Shown piece after piece: positions 24,845 through 31,507 of a stretch of 39,428 bases of DNA. The first letter of the stretch is position 1, and each line of letters starts with the position of its first letter. Source of the DNA: Clostridia bacterium (lineage in GTDB: Bacteria; Bacillota; Clostridia; Oscillospirales; Ruminococcaceae); NCBI GenBank assembly GCA_009929695.1, contig RZZW01000030.1:1-39428 (forward strand), written 5' to 3'. The notes beneath the pieces are model-generated. The model was not told where the DNA came from. It did no database searches and saw only the letters and a program-made list of their open reading frames with translations. Both the position numbers and the translations under genes were made by a program.

Positions 24845-26620
24845 ATGTACTATTCAAGTGGTAACTACGAAGCGTTTTCACATCCTGTCAAGCCGCAGGG
24901 CGTTGACGGAAAATCAGCTTATATAATCGGTTCAGGGCTTGCCGCGCTGACGGCTGCGTGCTATCTTGTGCGCGACGGCCAGATGAAGGGCGAGCACGTG
25001 CATGTGCTTGAAAAAGACCCCATTGCGGGCGGCGCGTGCGACGGATATCAGTATGAGGGGCTTGGCTACGTCATGCGCGGCGGGCGCGAAATGGATAACC
25101 ATTTTGAAGTGATGTGGGATTTATTCCACTCTATCCCCTCCATCGAAACGCCGAACGTCAGCGTGCTTGACGAATATTACTGGCTCAACAAAAAAGACCC
25201 CAACTACTCGCTCATGCGCGCAACCGTAAACAAAGGCGAGGACGCGCACACGGACGGAAAATTCAATATTTCCGACAAGGGCGCAATGGAGATAATGAAG
25301 CTTTTCTTCACCGCTGATGATGAGCTTTACAACAAAAAAATAACAGATTTCTTCGACGACGAGGTGCTGAACTCAAACTTTTGGCTGTACTGGCGCACGA
25401 TGTTTGCATTTGAAAACTGGCACAGTGCGCTCGAAATGAAGCTGTATATTCAGCGCTATATCCATCACGTCGGCGGCCTGCCCGACTTCAAGGCGCTGCG
25501 CTTCACAAAATACAATCAGTATGAATCGATGATTTTGCCTATGGTAAAATATCTTGAAAGCTTCAATGTGCAGTTTCATTTCAATACAAAGGTCGAAAAT
25601 GTCGAGTTTGACATTCAAAAGGACAAAAAGCTTGCAAAGCGCATTGTCGTGACGCGCGAGGGAAACCGTGAAAACATTGACCTCACCGAAAACGACCTTG
25701 TGTTCATCACAAACGGCGGCTGCGTTGAAAACTCGTCACTCGGCAGTCAGGATGAGCCCGCTGAATTTAACACGGAAATTAAGCTCGGCGGCGGCTGGGA
25801 TATGTGGCGCAAAATCGCCGCGCAGGATGCTTCGTTTGGCCACCCCGACAAATTCTGCGGCGACCCCGAAAAGAGCAACTGGCTGTCAGCGACAGTGACA
25901 ACGCTCGACGAGCGCATTCCGCCATACATCGAAAAAATATGCAAGCGCGACCCATTCAGCGGCAAGGTTGTCACGGGCGGCATTGTCACTGTTAAGGATT
26001 CAAACTGGCTCATGAGCTGGACGTTTAACCGTCAGCCGCAGTTCCGCAATCAGCCAAAGGGGCAGCTTGTCGGGTGGATTTACGGCTTGTTTACAGATAA
26101 GCCCGGCAACTTTATCAAAAAGCCGATGCGCGAGTGCACGGGCAAGGAAATATGCATGGAATGGCTGTATCACATGGGCGTGCCCGAAGCCGAAATTGAG
26201 GACATGGCGACAAACAGCGCGAACACCGTACCCTGCATGATGCCGTACATCACAGCATTCTTTATGCCGCGTGAGCTTGGCGACCGTCCAAAGGTAGTGC
26301 CAGAGGGCAGCGTAAACTTTGCGTTCCTCGGTCAGTTTGCCGAGACAAGGCGCGACACAATATTCACAACCGAATACTCGATGCGCACAGGCATGGAGGC
26401 GGTGTACACACTGCTTGACATCGACCGCGGCGTGCCCGAGGTTTGGGGCAGCGTATACGATGTGCGCGATTTGCTAAACGCGACAGTGCAAATGCGCGAC
26501 GGCAAAAAAATCACGGACATGGAAATGGGCTGGGTGGAGAAAATTGTTCTGCACGAAGCGCTGAAAAAAATTGCCGGCACAGACATAGAAAAGCTGCTCA
26601 AGGAGCATAACGTTATTTAA
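24845..26620 (+). CDS. ohyA: Oleate hydratase (FAD-binding fatty acid hydratase)
   Basis: The 591-residue protein adds water to the cis-9 double bond of unsaturated fatty acids (oleate to 10-hydroxystearate), a detoxification reaction common in gut and skin Gram-positives. The FAD-binding motif is GSGLAALTAACYL (from about residue 29), followed by HVLEKDPIAGGACDGY. RGGREMDNHFE places the water-activating Glu at position 82 and LYIQRYIHH places a Tyr at 201, matching the catalytic pair I recall for the Staphylococcus aureus enzyme. The start has GGAGG 7 bases upstream. A TATAAT at 24805-24810 lacks a good -35 box, which suggests regulated transcription. Confidence 0.95.
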   Translation: MYYSSGNYEAFSHPVKPQGVDGKSAYIIGSGLAALTAACYLVRDGQMKGEHVHVLEKDPIAGGACDGYQYEGLGYVMRGGREMDNHFEVMWDLFHSIPSIETPNVSVLDEYYWLNKKDPNYSLMRATVNKGEDAHTDGKFNISDKGAMEIMKLFFTADDELYNKKITDFFDDEVLNSNFWLYWRTMFAFENWHSALEMKLYIQRYIHHVGGLPDFKALRFTKYNQYESMILPMVKYLESFNVQFHFNTKVENVEFDIQKDKKLAKRIVVTREGNRENIDLTENDLVFITNGGCVENSSLGSQDEPAEFNTEIKLGGGWDMWRKIAAQDASFGHPDKFCGDPEKSNWLSATVTTLDERIPPYIEKICKRDPFSGKVVTGGIVTVKDSNWLMSWTFNRQPQFRNQPKGQLVGWIYGLFTDKPGNFIKKPMRECTGKEICMEWLYHMGVPEAEIEDMATNSANTVPCMMPYITAFFMPRELGDRPKVVPEGSVNFAFLGQFAETRRDTIFTTEYSMRTGMEAVYTLLDIDRGVPEVWGSVYDVRDLLNATVQMRDGKKITDMEMGWVEKIVLHEALKKIAGTDIEKLLKEHNVI

Positions 26621-26640
26621 TCGCATACTTTCAAATATAT

Positions 26641-26764
26641 GTCATTCTGAGGAGCAAAACGACGAAGAATCTTAAAACTTAAGCGATGCGTAAAAGATTC
26701 TTCGCTTCGCTCAGAATGACAAAGAGGGCTGTTGCAGATGTATTTTTTACATCTGCAACAGCCC
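26641..26764 (-). repeat. Composite palindromic repeat, copy 2 (hairpin B + hairpin A)
   Basis: Hairpin B (26641-26720, GTCATTCTGAGGAGC ... CGCTTCGCTCAGAATGAC) is followed by hairpin A (26726-26764, GGGCTGTTGCAGATGTA with its reverse complement). This is the mirror order of the copy at 7687-7813. It lies 20 bases past the oleate hydratase stop codon, where hairpin A may act as a terminator. Confidence 0.85.
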
Positions 26765-26780
26765 ATTATTATTAAGAACT

Positions 26781-26892
26781 ACACCTCATCAGTCGCCTGC
26801 GGGCGACAGCTTCCCCTCAAGGGGAAGCCTTACGAAGAGCCTTCCCCCTCGGGGGAAGGTGGCGCGACGCAGGAGCGACGGATGAGGGGTGT
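26781..26892 (+). repeat. Palindromic repeat family C, copy 1
   Basis: Ends ACACCTCATC and GATGAGGGGTGT are nearly inverted. Inside are two strong hairpins, GCTTCCCCTCAAGGGGAAGC and CCTTCCCCCTCGGGGGAAGG, plus CGCCTGCGGGCG. A longer, inverted copy is at 34021-34223. It ends 21 bases before the stop codon of the GPH symporter gene. Confidence 0.85.
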
Positions 26893-26913
26893 ACTTCGCA
26901 CAAATTATAGTAT

Positions 26914-28311
26914 TTATTCCGCCGCGCGTTTTGCCGCAAGCTTTTCGGCGTTTTCGGCGAGCTTATTTTTGGTCAGTGGATACCAGAATATCATGAGCAG
27001 AGCCATCACGCCATAGCCGACTGCCGGAACTGCCGTTGCGACGCTGTAGATGCCCTGTATCGTGCTTTCACTTTGAACAGACGCAACGCCGCCCACTGCG
27101 GGAAGATAGCCGATAGCCGTCAGCGCAAAGCCACCGATGCCGCCTGCGAGCGCTTGACCTAGCTTGCGGGCAAAGGAATATACCGCGTAAATTGTCGCGT
27201 CCTCACGCACGCCCGTGATAAGCTCCTGCATGTCAATGGCGTCTATGATAAACGCCCATACGACGATGTTAAAGTAGCCCGAGCCCAAGTTGCCGATGAA
27301 AACCATTGCAATGTATATCCACGGATTTGTGATGTGGCTGAAGAACATTACCGCATACGCGACGCTTGCGACAAGAAGAGCCGCACCGGCTGATTCTTTT
27401 TTGCCGAATTTCGCGATGATAGGTGTTGTGAACGGCGCGAGTATAAGTGTGCAGCCTGTACTCAAAAAGCCTGCCACCTGAAGCGCTGTGCGGTTGCCGA
27501 AGTAGTCGATATAAAGATATGTATTCATTGCGCTTGCTGTGAGCATAGATAGCAAAAGCACGAGCGCGATGACAACAATGGAGATGAGGGCGCGGTTTTT
27601 AGCTATGCCTTTGAGTGTGACTGCAAAGTTTGGCTTTGCGGCGGGCTTGCCGTCTGCGCCTGCCGATTTAACGCGCTCTGTTGTGAGCGAGTAGCAAAGG
27701 ATATAGCATGTGAGCGCAAGGATTGCAAAGACGATTGTCAGCGGGAGAAAGCGCGAGCCCTCAAGCACTGATTTGCCGTCTGCGCCGTTGACGTAGATGA
27801 CCATTGGCACGCCGACGCTGACGATTACGCCCGCGAGAGCTGCGCCGACGCTGCGGAATTTAGAAAGCTGTGAGCGCTCTACCGCGTCCGCCGTCATGAC
27901 AGACGCCATTGAGCCGTAAGGAATGTTGATGCCTGTATAGCAAACGCTGCCCCACAGGAAATATGTAACGTAAATGAAAACTATTTTGAGGCCGTATGAA
28001 AGATTTGCGGCCTGCGGCAAAAACATAAGTATGCCTGCAAGCACAACGGGAACGCACATGCGGCGTATCCACGGGCGGAATTTTCCGTCCTTTGCGGGCT
28101 TAACACGGTCGATAATGCGTCCCATGATGAAATCTGTGACGCCGTCAACACAGCGCGCAACTAGGAACAACGTACCTACCACCGCGCCGCTGACGCCGAG
28201 GACGTTTGTGTAAAACACCATCAAAAAGCTGCTCGCGAGCATAAAGAAGAAGTCGTTGCCGAAGTCTCCGAACATGTATCCAAGTTTATCCCTCATACCA
28301 AATGGTTTCAT
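26914..28311 (-). CDS. GPH-family glycoside/sugar:cation symporter (MFS)
   Basis: A 465-residue transporter with about 12 transmembrane helices of the glycoside-pentoside-hexuronide family. Signatures: GDFGNDFFFMLASSFLMVFYT near the N-terminus, ARCVDGVTDFIMGRIIDR with the conserved Asp in helix 2, KFRPWIRR in the first cytoplasmic loop, and WAFIIDAIDMQELITGVREDATIYAVYSFARKLG late in the protein. Such carriers import oligosaccharides or glycosides with Na+ or H+. AAGGAG lies just before the ATG at 28311. No glycosidase gene is adjacent in the window; the divergent AraC regulator is its likely controller. Confidence 0.9.
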   Translation of the reverse strand: MKPFGMRDKLGYMFGDFGNDFFFMLASSFLMVFYTNVLGVSGAVVGTLFLVARCVDGVTDFIMGRIIDRVKPAKDGKFRPWIRRMCVPVVLAGILMFLPQAANLSYGLKIVFIYVTYFLWGSVCYTGINIPYGSMASVMTADAVERSQLSKFRSVGAALAGVIVSVGVPMVIYVNGADGKSVLEGSRFLPLTIVFAILALTCYILCYSLTTERVKSAGADGKPAAKPNFAVTLKGIAKNRALISIVVIALVLLLSMLTASAMNTYLYIDYFGNRTALQVAGFLSTGCTLILAPFTTPIIAKFGKKESAGAALLVASVAYAVMFFSHITNPWIYIAMVFIGNLGSGYFNIVVWAFIIDAIDMQELITGVREDATIYAVYSFARKLGQALAGGIGGFALTAIGYLPAVGGVASVQSESTIQGIYSVATAVPAVGYGVMALLMIFWYPLTKNKLAENAEKLAAKRAAE

Positions 28312-28340
28312 AAAGACACTCCTTTTTCCTGTTTGTCGTA

Positions 28341-28390
28341 TGGTTTTTCGTTCTTTTTAACCAAACTTTTGTGCCGGCAGCAGATTGGTT
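28341..28390. promoter_or_regulatory. TGGTT half-sites upstream of the GPH gene
   Basis: TGGTTT at 28341, AACCAA at 28359-28364 and TTGGTT at 28385-28390 are three copies of the same half-site in alternating orientation, 18-26 bases apart, in the divergent gap. They are candidate binding sites for the AraC regulator. Only the sequence repetition is seen. Confidence 0.3.
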
Positions 28391-28487
28391 TGTGTGCTTT
28401 TATAATAACCGTTTTATTTAACTTGGGTTAGTAAAATTCTATGCAGTTGAGTATTTTTTAGCATTTTATTATAACTATTGCGTTTTT

Positions 28488-28517
28488 TTGAAAAATACAT
28501 TAATCTAAATATATACC
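28488..28517 (+). promoter_or_regulatory. Candidate promoter of the AraC regulator gene
   Basis: TTGAAA (28488-28493) and TATACC (28512-28517) are 18 bases apart. A start near 28524 would leave the TTG/ATG codons at 28522-28525 at or before the transcript end, which favours the ATG at 28558 as the start codon. Confidence 0.45.
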
Positions 28518-28557
28518 ATATTTGATGTGCGACAGCATGTGGAAAGAAGTGATTTTA

Positions 28558-29781
28558 ATGCAGTCTGCCTTTGAAAATGCACGTGATTACGTTGAGGTTT
28601 TGCTGAATGTGCCCGCTAGGCTTGTTGAAAACAGCAAGTCAGCGCTTCAAAGCTGTCTTGCGGAGCTTTTGCCGCTATATCAAACCGAGGCGTTTTCCGT
28701 CGAAGCACTCCATGTGGCTAGCTTTGACGAGAAAAAGGTTTACCTTTTGAAAGATCAGTTTCACGTCTGCTTTATAATTGTAAAATGTCCTGGCGAAAAG
28801 CTTGCGGTGTTTGGGCCGTATATTCACACGACGCCCGACAGCGCGTTTTGTCAGCAAGCTATGGACGAAAACCACATAAGCGCCACACAGCTTGCGTCTT
28901 TGAGCCTGTTTTACAACCGTTTGCCTGTGTGTCGTCACTCGGCACTTATAAGCGCCGCGCGCATTTTTATAAGCCATTTGTACGGTGAAACAAGGCGCGA
29001 ATTTGAAGTTGTTGAAATAGCCTACGCAAAAAAGCAGACCTTTGTCGCCGAGGAAAACAGCAGCAACATGAGGCAGCTTGAACAGCGTTATGAGCTAGAA
29101 AACGCATTTTTGATGGAGGTTGAAAACGGAAATTCTGAGGAGGCAATAAGGATATACAGACGGCTCCAAAGTGAGGTGAGCAACCTAAAACGCGCGAGCG
29201 ACCCCGTGCGAAACCGCAAAAACTTGACTATAATCTTAAACACACTTTTGCGCAAATGCGTAGAGCGCGCGAAGGTGCACCCGTTTCATATAGACACTAT
29301 ATCGACAAATTTTGCGCATTTTATAGAGCATGCAAACTCAATCGCGCAGCTCAACGAGCTTGAATTTAAGATGACGGAGACATATGTAAGGCTGATACAG
29401 CGCTACACCCTGCGCGAATATTCACCTATTGTGCGCAAGGCAATGAACTATATCATCATAAATCTAAGCTCCGAGCTAAGGCTTTCCGACATAGCCAGAG
29501 CGTCCGGCGTGAGCCCGAATTACCTCTCGGCGCTGTTTAATCAAGAGACGGGAGACTCGGTGTCCGCATACATAAACCAAAAGCGCATCTCAAAAGCCGC
29601 CGAACTTTTGGAAAACCGCTCGACGCAAATTCAAGAGATAGCCTTTTATGTCGGTTTCAGCGATTTAAACTATTTCACAAGAGTTTTCCGCACCATAAAA
29701 GGCATGCCACCCGGCGAATACCGCAAAAAATGTATTGAGAAGCAGTACACCGTAGGGCGTGACGACCTCGGCACGCTGTAG
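28558..29781 (+). CDS. AraC-family transcriptional regulator
   Basis: About 407 residues. The N-terminal two thirds form an unrecognised sensor region with a coiled segment (ENSSNMRQLEQRYELENAFLMEVENG). The C-terminal 100 residues are an AraC double helix-turn-helix: LRLSDIARASGVSPNYLSALFNQETGDSVSAYIN, then TQIQEIAFYVGFSDLNYFTRVFRTIKGMPPGEYRKKC. The start is uncertain; the ATG at 28558 has an AGAAG site and fits the promoter, and in-frame TTG/ATG codons exist at 28522/28525. The last about 10 residues (TVGRDDLGTL) and the stop codon are encoded by a palindromic repeat. It is divergent from the sugar symporter and probably activates it. Confidence 0.88.
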   Translation: MQSAFENARDYVEVLLNVPARLVENSKSALQSCLAELLPLYQTEAFSVEALHVASFDEKKVYLLKDQFHVCFIIVKCPGEKLAVFGPYIHTTPDSAFCQQAMDENHISATQLASLSLFYNRLPVCRHSALISAARIFISHLYGETRREFEVVEIAYAKKQTFVAEENSSNMRQLEQRYELENAFLMEVENGNSEEAIRIYRRLQSEVSNLKRASDPVRNRKNLTIILNTLLRKCVERAKVHPFHIDTISTNFAHFIEHANSIAQLNELEFKMTETYVRLIQRYTLREYSPIVRKAMNYIIINLSSELRLSDIARASGVSPNYLSALFNQETGDSVSAYINQKRISKAAELLENRSTQIQEIAFYVGFSDLNYFTRVFRTIKGMPPGEYRKKCIEKQYTVGRDDLGTL

Positions 29782-29824
29782 TTATCCGCAAACCTTACGG
29801 CACGCCGGGTCGTCGTGCCCTACG
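29751..29824 (+). repeat. Palindromic repeat family D, copy 2, overlapping the AraC gene end
   Basis: The left arm (29751-29776, CGTAGGGCGTGACGACCTCG) and right arm (29798-29824, ending GTCGTCGTGCCCTACG) match the copy at 17031-17111, and the loops share CAAACCTT. The left arm and loop contain the last codons and the TAG (29779-29781) of the AraC gene. Confidence 0.8.
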
Positions 29825-29875
29825 CACTTTATAACATTGCACACCGCCGCGCGGAAAAGTTGCGACACAAACTCA

Positions 29876-29924
29876 AAAAGACAGCGTCTCTGCCGCAAAA
29901 TATACGGCTGAGACGCTGTCTTTT
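29876..29924. terminator. Bidirectional terminator between AraC and EamA genes
   Basis: AAAAGACAGCGTCTC (29876-29890) pairs perfectly with GAGACGCTGTCTTTT (29910-29924), with an inner GCCG/CGGC extension. A and T runs on both sides let it serve both convergent genes; it touches the EamA stop codon. Confidence 0.88.
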
Positions 29925-29925
29925 A

Positions 29926-30819
29926 TTATTCAATTCCAAGTATCGCTATACCGACGCCCGCGGCGGCTATGACGGCGTACTGCTGCCATGAGAGCTTTTC
30001 CTTTAAGAAAATGCGACTCCACACGACGGAGACTATGCAGTAGGACGAAATCATCGGCGCGGCGACGACGGCGTTTGCGCCGATTGCGAAAATATACGCA
30101 AACTGCCCTGCCGTTTCGCAAAGCGCGGCAATCATTTTAGGCTTTTCCTGCCAAACGACGATTTTTTGTTTTTTAATTATAACGACATATATAAATGCGG
30201 CGAAAGCCATCATTAAAAATGTCAACTCGTAAGCAATATTGGCCTGCTCCTCAGCGATTTTAACATCGAGCAGAAATGCGTCTGCAAATGTGCCGAGGCC
30301 GTCGATAATGCAGTAAAGTATCGGAAAAAGTATGGCGATAATGCTGCGCGTGTGCTTTTTGTCCGGTGCTTCATTGCTTGCCGCGCGAAGCGCGTCGTCC
30401 TGCTTTTTTTCAAGAAAGCCGAGCGCAATTACAGCGGCAATGACAAGCGCAACTGCGAAGCCCTGCAACGCGGACATTGTCTCGTTTAAGAAAACAAGGC
30501 ACAGCACCATTGCGACAGCGCCGGACGAGTTGCAGATGGGTGACGAAACTGAAAGCTCGATATAACGAAGCCCCACATAGCCCACAACCATTGCCAATAT
30601 GTACAAAAATGACGCGGGCATATAGGTGATAATGTCAAATAAATTGAACGACGTGCCGGTCGCGATAAGAAATATCGCGTGCGCCCCCATGACGATGCCG
30701 ACAGCCATAACCATTTTCCAGTGGCTGTATTTATCGTCAGCCTTAGAGCCAACCTTGCTGAAAACATCGCTCCCGCTCCAAAACAAAATAGCGATAAGCG
30801 CAAGAATAAACCATGACAT
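29926..30819 (-). CDS. EamA-family (DMT superfamily) transporter
   Basis: A 297-residue protein with ten predicted transmembrane helices in two EamA halves joined by a polar loop (LEKKQDDALRAASNEAPDKKHT, about 135-156). The start MSWFILALIAILFWSGSDVF and the repeat-ending ELSVSSPICNSSGAVAMVLCLVFLNE and NAVVAAPMISSYCIVSVVWSRIFLKEKLS are typical of drug/metabolite exporters. The substrate is unknown. AAGGA lies 11 bases before the ATG. It is probably the last gene of a unit starting at or before rnr, 23 bases after the GNAT gene. Confidence 0.85.
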   Translation of the reverse strand: MSWFILALIAILFWSGSDVFSKVGSKADDKYSHWKMVMAVGIVMGAHAIFLIATGTSFNLFDIITYMPASFLYILAMVVGYVGLRYIELSVSSPICNSSGAVAMVLCLVFLNETMSALQGFAVALVIAAVIALGFLEKKQDDALRAASNEAPDKKHTRSIIAILFPILYCIIDGLGTFADAFLLDVKIAEEQANIAYELTFLMMAFAAFIYVVIIKKQKIVVWQEKPKMIAALCETAGQFAYIFAIGANAVVAAPMISSYCIVSVVWSRIFLKEKLSWQQYAVIAAAGVGIAILGIE

Positions 30820-30842
30820 ACTGATATCAATCCTTTGAATTT

Positions 30843-31271
30843 TTACAAGTCAATCCCCATCGGAATATGCGGATAGTCGGCATCCATGTATTTTTCGCCG
30901 CACCGGGCAAAGCCGCACGCTTCATAAAAGCCGGCTTTATCGTACTGTGCGCCTAGCTCTACCCTGTTTGCGCCGAGGGCTTTGGCTTTATTTAGAAGTT
31001 CGTTTATCATGCGTTTGCCAAGCCCTGTGCCGCGCATTATTTTTTTGACGGCTATGCGTCCCGCGTGGTAAACGCCCTCGTGTTCGAGGTAAATTCTGGC
31101 GGTGCACACGGGCATTTGGCCGTCAAAGCCGACTACGTGGTATGCTGTTTCGTCCATTTCGTCGATATCTATTTCAGCCGGAAAGCCCTGTTCGTCCGTA
31201 AAGACCTCGTTTCGCAGAGCGTATGCTGTTTTCATAAGCGCATTATCATATTTAAACCATTTAAACGTCAT
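30843..31271 (-). CDS. GNAT-family N-acetyltransferase
   Basis: A 142-residue acetyltransferase of the GNAT fold (ElaA/YjcF-like group). The start has YALRNEVFTDEQGFPAEIDIDEMDE, typical of this subgroup. The acetyl-CoA-binding motif is RIAVKKIMRGTGLGKRMINELL, followed by ELGAQYDKAGFYEACGF. I choose the ATG at 31271, preceded by AGGTG, over an in-frame GTG at 31280. The acceptor substrate is unknown. Only 9 bases separate it from the small membrane protein gene upstream, so they are co-translated. Confidence 0.88.
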   Translation of the reverse strand: MTFKWFKYDNALMKTAYALRNEVFTDEQGFPAEIDIDEMDETAYHVVGFDGQMPVCTARIYLEHEGVYHAGRIAVKKIMRGTGLGKRMINELLNKAKALGANRVELGAQYDKAGFYEACGFARCGEKYMDADYPHIPMGIDL

Positions 31272-31280
31272 TGTTATCAC

Positions 31281-31466
31281 CTAAAAAAGCATTATTGGGC
31301 GCAGAATAAGCAGTGCAATCACGCCCGGTGCGCCGAGCGCCGCCGCTCCGCCTACTGCGTTTACAAGCGCCACGCCAAACGGGCGTTTAAGCCTGCACAG
31401 CGCCTCTATGCACGCCGCCGCACACACGGCGGCAAGGATAAATTCTATTATTCTCAAAGCAGACAT
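31281..31466 (-). CDS. Small two-helix membrane protein, partly BofA-like
   Basis: A 61-residue protein with two hydrophobic helices (about 6-22 and 30-58). The second half, ALVNAVGGAAALGAPGVIALLIL, resembles the conserved N-x-x-GG ... G-x-PGV segments of BofA, the inhibitor of pro-sigma-K processing. It is shorter than typical BofA (about 80-90 residues) and lacks the middle part. The organism does encode sigma-K. The assignment is tentative; it could be an unrelated small membrane protein. The ATG at 31466 follows GAGG at 8 bases; an in-frame GTG at 31475 overlaps that site. Confidence 0.6.
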   Translation of the reverse strand: MSALRIIEFILAAVCAAACIEALCRLKRPFGVALVNAVGGAAALGAPGVIALLILRPIMLF

Positions 31467-31507
31467 ATCGCTCACCTCGCATATAAATATGCGGACAGGC
31501 GGTGCAA

